DNA of 64,000 nt from Picocystis sp. L7 (Eukaryota; Chlorophyta; Picocystophyceae; Picocystales; Picocystaceae). The notes under the pieces were generated by a model that saw nothing but the letters and a program-made list of their open reading frames with translations, did not search any database and had not been told where the DNA came from. The number at the start of each line of letters is the position of its first letter. The stretch's first letter is position 1. Both the position numbers and the translations under genes were made by a program. The stretch spans positions 1-64,000 of the forward strand of contig QXJR01000009.1 in NCBI GenBank assembly GCA_020975725.1, in the 5' to 3' direction. Below are positions 1-10,065 of this stretch, one piece after another.

Positions 1-352
1 GGGGTGGGCCCGAGGGGAGAGAGCCAGGCCCACGGGGTGGACCTGAGGGAGAGAGCCAGGCCCACGGGGTGGGCCTGAGGGAGAGAGCCAGGCCCACGGG
101 GTGGGCCTGAGGGGAGAGAGCCAGGCCCACGGGGTGGACCTGAGGGAGAGAGCCAGGCCCACGGGGTGGGCCTGAGGGAGAGAGCCTGGCCCACGGGGTG
201 GGCCCGAGGGGAGAGAGCCAGGCCCACGGGGTGGGCCTGAGGGAGAGAGGCAGGCCCACGGGGTGGGCCCGAGGGGAGAGAGCCAGGCCCACGGGGTGGG
301 CCTGAGGGGAGAGAGCGAGGCCCACGGGGTGGGCCCGAGGGGAGAGAGCCAG
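1..352. repeat. 32-33 bp G-rich minisatellite (window-edge block)
   Basis: About eleven tandem units of 32-33 bp, cut by the window edge. Every unit contains the core GGCCCACGGGGTGGGCC, a perfect 7-bp inverted repeat around GGG, followed by a purine-rich spacer (GAGGGAGAGAGCCA type) that varies by one base in length. The same family recurs inside each 4.3-kb unit at 11213, 15537 and 19860. It has no spacers and no sustained reading frame, so it is satellite DNA. Confidence 0.93.
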
Positions 353-1137
353 GTTTGGTGTAGCCGTAATGCATGCATGTGTTGGAGCTGTACTTGCTTG
401 CATACTACAAAGATTTGCATATCGTAGGTTTGGTTTTTGGTTTGGCTTGAGCATTGTTTTGCGATGGGGTGTAGTCTCGAGGTGCAAACTAGACAATATT
501 GTGGGGTTATTGCCGAATGCCCCTTCACATCGTTTAGTACTCAATGTTAGATTTTGTTAGGGAATGAAATGTTTTGTTTTGGATGGCGACACTTCCTTTC
601 GTTTGCTCACGCATCCTATTTCAAAACAATTTCGCATTTAGAGCTTCTTCGACTGGGAATAGGATCAACTTTCAAAGGAGGATACTTTTTGTACAACCGA
701 TTGCCGGAATGATCGGGTCACATCGGTGGACAAGATGAATGGCTTTATAACTGCTCGAACTTGGATGCCTTTCTTTCCTAGTGTTTCCAATCATGCCATT
801 GGTACGAACCCTAAACCGTTCAACTTCTTCCGGTCTTGGAACTCTTCAGGGATGGAAGTTTTCCTGCAGGAGAGTAGGACCGTATTTCCCTCTGCGGTAG
901 ACATGGGGACAAACGAACCCACATTGTACGGAAGAGGGTTAGGGCTAGGGTGGGGTGAGTTGTTATAGAGGTATGCTTGAGCCGCTCGGTGACACTTCAT
1001 GTTTGTTTGGTGTTGTCCATACGTTGCGCTAGTCTTGTCATCCGTCGAGTTAGGTTCGCCTTGTCGGTTTTTTAGTAGGTTGCTTCGAAAAGTGGGACAG
1101 AGAGACGAAAGAGGTAATATTTTGCGCGAAAAGTAGA
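353..1137. other. Intergenic, no gene recognised
   Basis: About 785 bp between the minisatellite and the first large gene. Only short open frames on both strands, none with recognisable composition or motif. It presumably contains the promoter and 5' leader of the gene starting at 1138; I see no clear TATA box. Confidence 0.5.
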
Positions 1138-4100
1138 ATGTCTTCTACGGTGAGTGAGGGATCCACGAATGATGTTGAGTATGAGGAAGAGTCGAACTAC
1201 GATTCCGAGGAGTCGGGGAGCCCATCCCACCACCTCAACTTCCGTCAAGGATGGCATTCGCTCTTGGATATGGATGCGCAAGCCCACACGAGTGCAGACG
1301 CGGTCACGTTCGCGGACCTGGCGTGTGCATGGGGCGACGCAACAGGAGAAATCGAGCGTTCGTTGACGAATGACGAGAAGAAGCTTATACTGCCGAGGCT
1401 AGAGGCGGATGCGTTGATGCGACACGGAACGATGCGTGCGGACCTCGACAGTGTCAAAGCCCTTGTACCAATGAAGGACGTTGCAGATATATTCCACCCC
1501 GATCCACTTGCTAGAACTAGTATGAACTTCCTACCACGTCATTTGGAAGTAATGGTACATTTGGTTACCGCGTTTCCAAAGAGCGCGGAGCACCTCCGTG
1601 GCACCGGATTCGCAAAGGCTGCATCGAGGGGTCACTCCACCAGTGTTGTGTCAATCCCCAAGATCCCAAAACCTCGTGAGAGGATGGCCGACGTATTCCA
1701 TTCAATGGACGATTGGCCCTATCCATCTTGTGATGTGGCTGAGAGACAAGAGTGGATCTCTCTCGCCGATGTGCCTCACTTTCTAATGGGAACGTGCGTG
1801 GGTTCACGCACGATAGAAGTGAATCTTTGGTGCGTGTGTTTGGGTTCTGTTGGCCTTGGCGTCCGTGTACGCGACATCAAACTAATCACTCAAAAAATAT
1901 TTCACAAGGTCAAGGAGTTGGCTTTAAATGCGATTGCCCGACTCTTAGGAAGGTGCACGGATGGAAGTGGTCGACCAATTGCCGACCCAATCGAAGTCGC
2001 AGTGCTCGGTGGCTTAGAGAGGCTAGTGTACGAAGTGGGGCTAAAGTGGCGAGTCTACGGGGACAGCGTCTTCGCGCATTTTGGTTCCCTTCACGATGTC
2101 TTGTACCGGTGGAACATATTCGAAGTGGTGCCGACCCAATGTTCAGGTGCCCCGAAGTTTGAAGCCAATCTTTGCGTTTTGGACACAGTCACGAAGTTAT
2201 TCGTTGTAGTGGTTCAAGAGAACCTTCTGAGTCTTAGTGCACGAGAGTCAACAATGTTCCGGCATTGTATGGTGTACTTAGAAGCGAAGGGTATGAAGGA
2301 GAGAGTGAACGCTTGCACACTACCGGGGACCTTGCACCCGAACATGGGACTCATTCGTGCGACGCTCCACGATTTCGTTCCGTCATTGGCATTGGTGAGC
2401 CGGGGTTTATGCCGCGTGGACATTGGTTGGGAGTGGCAATTACGAAGTGCAGGAGGGCAACAAGCCCTGATGTGGTCCATGGGCAACCACCTCCGATTGC
2501 TAGCCGCTATGCCTCCTAGGTGGAGGAAATGGACCCGTATGTACAATTCTCTAGGCCTTGCCCAAGCGGTGGATCTTCAAACCCACGTTCAATTTTGGAT
2601 CCCTCCTCCACCGTGGGAGACCTATGGGGACGGGATGGTGCCCCTTCCTAGCATTCCGAGCATACCCAATGCTTCAGGACCATACTATATGGACGTCCGA
2701 ATACCCAATGTAGAACTTGATTTCTACTTGCAACGTTATGGAAACGTCGATTGGAACTTGTTTGAGGGAGTGAGCGTGTTGAACATTTACTGTCCTGGAC
2801 CAAGGAAGCTAGCAAGCTCTTTTGGACGACAATGGGCCCTCGACTTCGAAGGTGTCGGCCCTCTCACAACCTTGCTTGCGTCCCTCGGCGAGGCCGATGG
2901 AATCCGCGAGGATGTTGGAATCGAGGTTGGAAAAATCCTGACGTTAGCCCATGGCTTTGTTCGCCATGTAGAAAAGGAACTCCCGGCCCAACGAGCATGG
3001 TCGGTCCGTGCAGAAGTGGGCGCTCGAAGCGTCGATGAAGCCGTCCGATTATTATCAGCATTCGCCAATTCTAACGCAATGAGTCAGGACGATGTCTTTG
3101 GAGAAGTCAACCGTATGCACCGACTCGCAAGTCCCCTTCGAGTCATGAGCGTTCCCTTGCATGTGCTCACGGTCTATATTACTGGGTGTATACACGTGTG
3201 GCTCTCCAAGCTAAAAGAGAGTTGCAGCAGGTACCCTATGTCACAAAAGATGGCCCTCACATCGTCCTGCGCAGAACAAGCACTGAAGAATCTCAGCTTT
3301 CTCTTTCGTGGGCAGAGCCCTTGGTCAAACAGTGTGGCAAAAATCTTGTTGCACGAAGGGATATTGAGGCACGGTGTACTCCTTCCCAGTACATTGAGGA
3401 ATGTCTTCAATGGTTTAGAGGACCGGACAGTCCAGGCCCTTTTGAAGGAGCTAAACCGTTCATATACGAACCGGTCGTTTTCGAGTTTTAGAAAGGACAG
3501 GCTTGAGTCCATGATGCGGATGTTAGAGTCGTCGGTTCTTGTGCGATCAATTGTCGAGGAGGTCCAGCGGACGTCCGCGACCGGATTGGAAGAGAAGTTG
3601 CAACAACTCACAGCCACCGTTCTACACACTTTCTATAGCGATCTTTGGTCTTACCTTGTTCGCAAAGGGCATTGGGGGAGAGATTCCCCTCGCCCTAGCA
3701 TCCTTTGTGATGGCCTAGATTGTATCTTCGACGTTGATGCCATGCAGACGAGACTTGCCCATGCCGACTACAATTCCAAGGTGGGGGTCTTGAGCGTCGT
3801 ACATCCTACCTCGGGTCCTGGTAGACGGAGTATGGCAGCATGGGACTTCCTAGATCGGTGGTTTCCTGTACTTTCAAGGACACGGCGAACTTCAAAGACG
3901 GCTGCAATGGAAAAGGACTCGAGATGGTTCTTCTCTACGAGAGTCACCTGGGACGTCATATGCACGAGCTTGAACGAGGAAAAGTTGAGATCCCTATTGG
4001 CTGTAATGGCCAAAACTTTGGTGGATGTTCGATTACTTCACGGACATAGCCATCTTGTATCCCAGTTGATTAGGGCAAGCGGTGCCCTTGTACCGGATGG

Positions 4101-5082
4101 ACGAGGACCGAACCGTCCATTCAACACACTCAATAGGTGGCAGGTCATTGTAGGTGGAATCACGACCCCTTTCGTGGCGCCACCAGCAGTGCTACCGAGA
4201 TCTACCGATGGCAGCATTCCGGTCACCCGGAAGGCATTGAAAGAAGAACACAGTCTTTTCTCATCGGGTGCCAGGAGAGGATTCACGGATCATGAGTTGA
4301 ATGTTTTTAGCATGTTCATGCTATTGGAGGGTTGCGAGGACCGGTTGAATGATATAGCTAACGCTCCCACCATCCGTTGCACGATGAACCATTTGGGAGC
4401 TTTCTTGGACTTAGAGAAGGCCACATTGTATTGCTTTCGCATACGACGGACGGTGACGGAAATCACGGAAAAATTTAACGCTGCTTGTCGCGCAAACCCA
4501 AGTAGAAGGCCGGGATGGAGCTTGCGAGAAGCCCTTGACCGAATCAGAGGGTGTTTGGGGGGTGAAGCTATAGGTCAAGATGGAAGGTTGAACAAGCTCG
4601 CTGCCCATTCGTGGCTTCTTAGATCAAAAGGCAAAACGCTTGAAGAGTATCGATCTGGATTCGAAGGGCGAATGGGTCCAAGGCTTACTGAAAACAACAC
4701 GGACGCGTGGAATGCTCATGTAGGTATGCAATGGACACATGCCATACCTGATGATCTAAAACCACTAGGTGGTGGAACTTCTAGACCACCTTCAATCGGC
4801 CAAAGACACTGCGAAGGGCAACCAATGGCAAGCAACCGTCAAATGTCGTTGGATGAAGTTGTAGACTACCATCGTAGGAGACGAAGTCGATTGACAAACG
4901 ACGAAGTAGTCTCCACGCAATCCCCATCGATGCCAAGGGACGAAGAGGCAGATATCTTGTTTGACAGGCTAGCAACCGCATTCGAAGAGGATGCAGATGC
5001 CTCTGAGTCATCTCGACGTGTTGGTCCTAATGGAACTAACCCTTCGAGTAGCTATTACGGTCATGAAAGTGCATTTCAATAG
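1138..5082 (+). CDS. Large uncharacterised protein, 1314 aa
   Basis: A single open frame of 1314 codons with an ATG at 1138 and a TAG stop. I do not recognise the family. Residues 1 to about 30 are Ser/Glu/Asp-rich and likely disordered. The bulk looks like a folded, helix-rich protein with many Trp, His and Leu. Near the C terminus lies an arginine cluster (DYHRRRRSR, around residue 1240), then a Ser/Asp/Glu-rich tail. No signal peptide or convincing membrane segment is visible, and no polymerase, helicase, transposase or kinase motif. It is followed on the same strand by genes at 5496 and 6973 of similar base composition, so the three may belong together as a host cluster or as cargo of a large mobile element. 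A frame this long makes a real gene very likely; the function is unknown. Confidence 0.8.
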   Translation: MSSTVSEGSTNDVEYEEESNYDSEESGSPSHHLNFRQGWHSLLDMDAQAHTSADAVTFADLACAWGDATGEIERSLTNDEKKLILPRLEADALMRHGTMRADLDSVKALVPMKDVADIFHPDPLARTSMNFLPRHLEVMVHLVTAFPKSAEHLRGTGFAKAASRGHSTSVVSIPKIPKPRERMADVFHSMDDWPYPSCDVAERQEWISLADVPHFLMGTCVGSRTIEVNLWCVCLGSVGLGVRVRDIKLITQKIFHKVKELALNAIARLLGRCTDGSGRPIADPIEVAVLGGLERLVYEVGLKWRVYGDSVFAHFGSLHDVLYRWNIFEVVPTQCSGAPKFEANLCVLDTVTKLFVVVVQENLLSLSARESTMFRHCMVYLEAKGMKERVNACTLPGTLHPNMGLIRATLHDFVPSLALVSRGLCRVDIGWEWQLRSAGGQQALMWSMGNHLRLLAAMPPRWRKWTRMYNSLGLAQAVDLQTHVQFWIPPPPWETYGDGMVPLPSIPSIPNASGPYYMDVRIPNVELDFYLQRYGNVDWNLFEGVSVLNIYCPGPRKLASSFGRQWALDFEGVGPLTTLLASLGEADGIREDVGIEVGKILTLAHGFVRHVEKELPAQRAWSVRAEVGARSVDEAVRLLSAFANSNAMSQDDVFGEVNRMHRLASPLRVMSVPLHVLTVYITGCIHVWLSKLKESCSRYPMSQKMALTSSCAEQALKNLSFLFRGQSPWSNSVAKILLHEGILRHGVLLPSTLRNVFNGLEDRTVQALLKELNRSYTNRSFSSFRKDRLESMMRMLESSVLVRSIVEEVQRTSATGLEEKLQQLTATVLHTFYSDLWSYLVRKGHWGRDSPRPSILCDGLDCIFDVDAMQTRLAHADYNSKVGVLSVVHPTSGPGRRSMAAWDFLDRWFPVLSRTRRTSKTAAMEKDSRWFFSTRVTWDVICTSLNEEKLRSLLAVMAKTLVDVRLLHGHSHLVSQLIRASGALVPDGRGPNRPFNTLNRWQVIVGGITTPFVAPPAVLPRSTDGSIPVTRKALKEEHSLFSSGARRGFTDHELNVFSMFMLLEGCEDRLNDIANAPTIRCTMNHLGAFLDLEKATLYCFRIRRTVTEITEKFNAACRANPSRRPGWSLREALDRIRGCLGGEAIGQDGRLNKLAAHSWLLRSKGKTLEEYRSGFEGRMGPRLTENNTDAWNAHVGMQWTHAIPDDLKPLGGGTSRPPSIGQRHCEGQPMASNRQMSLDEVVDYHRRRRSRLTNDEVVSTQSPSMPRDEEADILFDRLATAFEEDADASESSRRVGPNGTNPSSSYYGHESAFQ

Positions 5083-5495
5083 TCGTTTTTCTACGCCTGG
5101 GGTTGGACGGTTGAGGTACAAACTTAACACGTCGATGATGATGCCCAATAGTTGTTATGAATGAGGTCCTAGAAAGCCCAACCACATTTTCAACTCGTGC
5201 TTCTTGGTGTGGACAATATCGCGTGTCTCGTAATGAGTAGGCTATGTGGATATGTCTTGGCCGTTTTGAAATTCATCTTCTCTCCCCTTAACGAGAAATA
5301 GAGTCCGAGGTCCGGACCCTACAACGCCATTGCCTCACCCGTTCAATGCAACTCCACCTCTAAGATGGCATGTTGTTACGTAGCACGGTTTTAGGTTCTC
5401 CCCTAGAGCGTGCCCGGCTCTCCTCCCGGGGGGGGGGGGGGGGGGGGGGGGGGGACTTGCCTACCGCGTGCGTGACCCACTCTTACACGGAGTGA
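5083..5495. other. Intergenic, contains G27 run
   Basis: About 410 bp between two plus-strand genes. No coding frame of note. Its only striking element is the uninterrupted G tract at 5428-5454. Confidence 0.6.
5428..5454 (+). repeat. Poly-G homopolymer, 27 G
   Basis: An uninterrupted run of 27 G, preceded by CTCCTCCC, about 40 bp upstream of the ATG at 5496. Such a tract can form G-quadruplexes and is prone to length error in sequencing, so the exact count should be treated with care. Confidence 0.9.
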
Positions 5496-6266
5496 ATGTT
5501 CACGTGGACGTGTCCTTTGCTCGTACGCCTAGTTCAACCAATCGCCACGACCCTAGGGATGATGAAGACGACGACTTTGACTCAAGGGGTAGTGGATAAG
5601 ACGCAAAACGAAGACGAGGAAGCAGTGAGCGTTCTCTTGAACATGAAACGTCAAGCACTTGTACGAAAGATGGCAGCCACCAAGCACCCACCCAAAAAAG
5701 CACATAAACGTGGGCCACTCCACGGTAAGGTGTTACTCCCGCGATTGGTTGATCACGTGTTGTCACGTTTGACATTTGCCCAGGGATTTCCCTTGCATTA
5801 CTGGATCAAGAAATGGGTAAAGACTAGGGCACGATCACATCCTCATCGATCTCAACTGCTAAAGCATTTCGTGGAAGACGCCATTGATGGAGTAGAGGAC
5901 TTGTTGTCCAACGTTTGTTCCCAACGCCGATTGGAGACCATTTGTGGAACCCTTCCAACGAGAACCCCTGTGAAGCACAACGGCCAAGATTTGATTTTGA
6001 GAAAAATAAGGGTTCACGGGCACGTTAGCCTAGCTGTGCTCCACGAAACAACGCGACCGAAGCATGCTCAACAGTCGAAACTAATCGACTTTGTGGCAAC
6101 CACGGAGACTCTCGTACTTGCGGTACAGACCTTGCGGCATGGGAATCGGCCTCGGCCCGTCGCATCCAACATTGCATGTGAGACCTCGTATCAATTGGAC
6201 GAGGAGAAAGTAGCACTAACATTCCAGTTCCTAGATGATCTCGAGCAAGGCCGACTTGAGTCATAA
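5496..6266 (+). CDS. Uncharacterised basic protein, up to 256 aa
   Basis: Open frame with an ATG at 5496; an in-frame ATG at 5559 would give a 235-aa product lacking the odd hydrophobic start. No family recognised. Residues 63-72 (KHPPKKAHKR) form a basic patch like a nuclear localisation signal, and the flanking region is Lys/Arg-rich. The second half (from about residue 95) looks globular, with conserved-looking hydrophobic spacing. It lies about 410 bp after the 1314-aa gene and about 700 bp before the next one, all on the plus strand. Coding status is less certain than for its neighbours because of its length. Confidence 0.5.
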   Translation: MFTWTCPLLVRLVQPIATTLGMMKTTTLTQGVVDKTQNEDEEAVSVLLNMKRQALVRKMAATKHPPKKAHKRGPLHGKVLLPRLVDHVLSRLTFAQGFPLHYWIKKWVKTRARSHPHRSQLLKHFVEDAIDGVEDLLSNVCSQRRLETICGTLPTRTPVKHNGQDLILRKIRVHGHVSLAVLHETTRPKHAQQSKLIDFVATTETLVLAVQTLRHGNRPRPVASNIACETSYQLDEEKVALTFQFLDDLEQGRLES

Positions 6267-6654
6267 TTGGGACACCGCCAAAGGTAACGTGCGGGAAGGT
6301 GGCTTCGCAAGAAAGACTTGCTACAAGTGCCCTGATCTCCATGGGTAAGCAAGTCGGTGACACCTGAGCAGCCCTCCGTCATCCATGTTTCCCTGTCCAC
6401 GGACTTTCATCTCAACCGTTCACGACTTATCGCAATGTAGTACCAAGAACCGTCTTCGTGGACCCAATTTGACACTTTTGGGTTGCGGCAACCATCGTTG
6501 GGAAATCTACTCAAGAACCTCCTACACTGCAATTGTAGCCCATGGGCATGACGTTGTACTCCTCAACCGACTCCTATGTTTCTCCAAACCACTTGTCACT
6601 ATACCCATCCAAATTTCATCCCACAAACAAATACTTCTCCACTAATTACGATCA
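6267..6654. other. Intergenic, nothing recognised
   Basis: Short frames only. No motif, repeat or RNA gene identified before the diverged repeat copy starting near 6655. Confidence 0.5.
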
Positions 6655-6845
6655 TTGAACCCCAACAACCGAAGAAAAAGTCAACTCAAGAAGCACAAGC
6701 ATTCGACAAATGGGTTCTTCCCCGCGCATGCAAACCCACGAGGAACATGCTTCGAGGAATCCACCCACGGATGCGAACGAGTAAAAAGGCGAGGCGCGCA
6801 CGAGAGCATCGCTCTAAATCCGGCAAAGGTCGGCTTGTAGAGCAC
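6655..6845 (+). repeat. Diverged single copy of the 201-bp repeat
   Basis: This segment aligns along its length with the 201-bp unit repeated three times at 9355-9943. Shared blocks include AAGCACAAGCATTCGACA-like, the CCCACG(A/G)GGAACAT block, and a nearly exact 3' end, CGCTCTAAATCCGGCAAAGG followed by TCGGCTT. The rest has diverged by substitutions and small gaps. It stands immediately upstream of the gene at 6973, in the same orientation as the triple copy downstream of that gene, so the gene is bracketed by direct repeats. Confidence 0.8.
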
Positions 6846-6972
6846 CGTTTCCTACCCTTCTCGTTTGTTTTAGTCAGTTTTTATACTTTTGTTGGTCGTG
6901 GGATCCCACCCAAATTACTATCGTGGGTGGTGTCTTCATTCCACGGGAACCTTCGTCGCAACGTGTGACGCG

Positions 6973-9150
6973 ATGGACAAGGCAGAAACACGACTTCCCC
7001 ATGCGTTCTTTGCAGGGGCCGGGTTGGGTGGAGAGGCTCCCTCCGACGGAAACTTGGGGGAGAAACTCTCGTCCATGGAGACGGTGGTTATCCAGGAAAA
7101 CGAAACAATTGATCGGGAGGATGGTGAAATCGATCTAAGGGTGCTCCTTGAGAAGACTTTTGGACAGCTTACGGAGACATGCTTGAGTGACCTGTGCTCG
7201 GAACTAGCTTTGTATTGGGACACTATCCCAACGGACGGCAATGATGCTCGGGTCAAGGAGGCTAATCATTTCCACAACTTGATGGAGGGTGGCCTGACTA
7301 CAAGGCAATCGAGCTTGTTGGAGCGGATCATAACTCAAGTTGACATGAATGACTTTGCAAGCAAAAACAGCAGTTGGTTCAACGAGGTGCATTATCACCC
7401 ATGGCACAATTTACAGTTTTCCGTAAAGTGCGAATGGATAAAAGGCAACGCTTGCCTTTGGGTAACCTTCAACTCGCAGAGGCAGCTTAGTGAGGGATTC
7501 AAGAGGACTACGGGGATCGAGATTGGGAAGGCAATGGCCATCCCGTCGTTTGAAGTATTGGCATTGATAGTCGAAACCTTGGTGCCAAGATCCAAATCAA
7601 TGAAGGAGGTTTTCCAGATAATGAGGAAGAAGATTTGGTTCGGCAGTCGAAGGACCGTTTGCTTCCTTGCACGGTTTGTGAAATCGAAGAGGTTGAAATT
7701 GGAGCAATCTGCCGAGCCACAGAGAGGAAAGGCGAAGCGGGCTGAAGCGAGTGGCTTGGAAGAAATTTTGAAGAGGCACAAAGTAAGCCCACAGGCCTTC
7801 CACGACATCATGGAGTGCATGCGTGGAATGGAGGTTGAGGCACCTTCTATGCTTCCTTCGAGCACAATGTTCAACCCACAAGGGCAAACTTCATTATTGC
7901 CCACGAACCCGGTATTTCTTGGTGGGGAACAAGCAGAGACGTGGGAAGAAAGAGTGGCATACCTCTTGCTTGCTGAAAGCAAGCCCGAGTTGGTCGAAGA
8001 GTTTCGCAGGTTGTTTGTGAAGACAGAAACGGCCAAGGACCTCCTTGAGAAGGGTGTGCTTAACCCGCACACAGGCAAGGCATTGGGGAAAGGAAGGTTG
8101 CTAGGCAATATCCTTGCCGTAGACAATTGGTCAAACCCGACAAAACCCACTAATTTCCTGGGAACATGCATCATGGCTGGCCTTCAAGGAAAGAATGCCG
8201 TGCAAGTGAGCTCCGAGATATTGCAAAGGCTATTGCAATTGTCTTCATGTACACCCGACATCGAAGACAAGGCAAAAAAACTTAGGAAGCTTCCAAGAGC
8301 TTCAGGAAAAGAGGCAGAGTGGTTTTCCCACCGAACCATAGACCAAAGGCGGACTTCCGAACTTCAAAAGAGAATTCTCAACCCTCTTGACTTGCATGCT
8401 GTTCCTGTAAGTGGCGAAGGTCAGCTATGTATGGTGAGAACGTTTGCGTTCCTCTTGTTCATGGTGGAAGGAAGATTGCCGCCTTTTTGTTGGAGGCTCA
8501 CAGCTTGCATGGCTCTTGTGTCGTTCCTATTCCTTGGGGATGAGCAAGTTTGCAACAAAGCAACCATCCATTCACCCGCAGAAGGGTCTTTGGATATGGC
8601 CATCCGTGAAATGTGCGGAGGGGAGGCGACTTTGCAAGGAAAGTTTCAGTCCATTGCAATGGAGTTGGTGAGGGGTGATTGGCAAACTCCGGAGGCACAA
8701 GATCCTGCCGTGATGTTCAATGACTCCCTCATCGAACTCGTCAAGGAATTCTTTGCCAAGAAGAATGCCGAGAACAAGAGAGAAGACTTCGAGCTGATGG
8801 GAGGTCTCGGGTACGACATTGTGCAACTTTTCCCTGCTATGACGGGGAAACCGTTTCTCATTATACGAACCGTTGGAAGTGTGACGGACGAAGCTGGGGA
8901 GTTGGACTACAAGCGCATCAATGACAGAGACGCAACACAAGATACAGTGCCGGTGTTTGACGTTATTCATGTGACCCCGAATGGGGAGCGTCAAGCCTGC
9001 ACATATGGATCATATCAAGAGGCCCAAGCCGGACTTGGAAGCAACACACCATACCAAGCGTTTTGGACAGGCTTGCCTACTTTGTCACATATGGACCCAG
9101 TCATTCCGGACCATGAGTACCAAGTTCTGACGTCATACATTCGAAAGTAG
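6973..9150 (+). CDS. Large uncharacterised protein, 725 aa, possible OTU-like C-terminal fold
   Basis: The frame is open from before 6889, but the first ATG is at 6973 (context GCGATGG), giving 725 aa. No family is recognised with confidence. The N terminus is acidic. A basic region (KRGKAKRAEA-like) lies near residue 250. The C-terminal third shows an order of elements reminiscent of OTU cysteine proteases: GEGQLCMVRTFAFLL near residue 480 (compare GDGNCLFR), GGLGYDIVQLF followed by a beta-like segment near 610, and DHEYQVL near 713 in the place of the catalytic His-Tyr. The resemblance is weak and the Cys spacing is not canonical, so it is a hint only. The last 15 codons (9106-9150) are also the first bases of the tandem 4.3-kb unit, so gene 3' ends recur at 13430-13474 and 17753-17797 without the gene body. 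Confidence 0.75.
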   Translation: MDKAETRLPHAFFAGAGLGGEAPSDGNLGEKLSSMETVVIQENETIDREDGEIDLRVLLEKTFGQLTETCLSDLCSELALYWDTIPTDGNDARVKEANHFHNLMEGGLTTRQSSLLERIITQVDMNDFASKNSSWFNEVHYHPWHNLQFSVKCEWIKGNACLWVTFNSQRQLSEGFKRTTGIEIGKAMAIPSFEVLALIVETLVPRSKSMKEVFQIMRKKIWFGSRRTVCFLARFVKSKRLKLEQSAEPQRGKAKRAEASGLEEILKRHKVSPQAFHDIMECMRGMEVEAPSMLPSSTMFNPQGQTSLLPTNPVFLGGEQAETWEERVAYLLLAESKPELVEEFRRLFVKTETAKDLLEKGVLNPHTGKALGKGRLLGNILAVDNWSNPTKPTNFLGTCIMAGLQGKNAVQVSSEILQRLLQLSSCTPDIEDKAKKLRKLPRASGKEAEWFSHRTIDQRRTSELQKRILNPLDLHAVPVSGEGQLCMVRTFAFLLFMVEGRLPPFCWRLTACMALVSFLFLGDEQVCNKATIHSPAEGSLDMAIREMCGGEATLQGKFQSIAMELVRGDWQTPEAQDPAVMFNDSLIELVKEFFAKKNAENKREDFELMGGLGYDIVQLFPAMTGKPFLIIRTVGSVTDEAGELDYKRINDRDATQDTVPVFDVIHVTPNGERQACTYGSYQEAQAGLGSNTPYQAFWTGLPTLSHMDPVIPDHEYQVLTSYIRK

Positions 9151-9354
9151 AAGTGGAAACCACTAGGTAGTCATAAGTGGTGAAATCGAAACTTCAACAA
9201 GTACATGCTAAATAGATTTACTACTTCCATAGTCATCACACAGATAAGTTCAACCAAATATCCTCTGTTGGATCGCGAGACAGTGTAAACCCACCGAATG
9301 AAGAATACAGTGTCCAAGAATTCGCAGAGGCGCGTCCGTTTGTCTCCCTCCTTC

Positions 9355-9943
9355 GGTGGAGCCCCCTCCCACGACCACCACTCCCAAATCAAGAAGCGCG
9401 AGCATTCGACACACGGTTCCCCCCCGCACATCAGAACCCACGGGGAACATACTTCGAGCACTCCACCGACGGAAACGAACGAGCAAAAACGCGACGCACG
9501 CACGAGAGCCTCGCTCTAAATCCGGCAAAGGTCGGCTAGGACCTCTACGTCCTTGGGTGGAGCCCCCTCCCACGACCACCACTCCCAAATCAAGAAGCGC
9601 GAGCATTCGACACACGGTTCCCCCTCGCGCATCAGAACCCACGGGGAACATACTTCGAGCACTCCACCGACGGAAACGAACGAGCAAAAACGCGACGCGC
9701 GCACGAGAGCCTCGCTCTAAATCCGGCAAAGGTCGGCTAGGACCTCTACGTCCTTGGGTGGAGCCCCCTCCCACGACCACCACTCCCAAATCAAGAAGCG
9801 CGAGCATTCGACACAAGGTTCCCCCTCGCGCATCAGAACCCACGGGGAACATACTTCGAGCACTCCACCGACGGAAACGAACGAGCAAAAACGCGACGCG
9901 CGCACGAGAGCCTCGCTCTAAATCCGGCAAAGGTCGGCTTGTG
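9355..9943 (+). repeat. 201-bp repeat, three tandem units
   Basis: Three nearly identical units of 201 bp (starting about 9355, 9556 and 9757). The third ends with CGGCTTGTGAATAGG instead of CGGCTAGGACC. Frames on both strands exist only because 201 is a multiple of three. The same block recurs at 13679-14267 and 18002-18590, and one diverged unit is at 6655-6845. Confidence 0.95.
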
Positions 9944-10065
9944 AATAGGCTACTTGTCGCACGTAGTCTTCCAAGCCAATTTGGGTATCTAGTAACTCTT
10001 TCATGGCAAGAAAGTTTGCGTACACGATGAGCAGAAAGGGATGGAAGTCAATGAAGTGGATTGTA

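Noticed and set aside
1-352. CRISPR-like tandem repeats
   Set aside because: Units are contiguous with no unique spacers, vary between 32 and 33 bp, and occur in a eukaryotic context.
930-960. Telomere-like GGGTTAGGGCTAGGGT
   Set aside because: Two imperfect units only; not a telomeric tract.
9250-10030. Frames of 226 and 224 aa across the 201-bp repeat
   Set aside because: They arise because the repeat period is a multiple of three; both strands are equally open.
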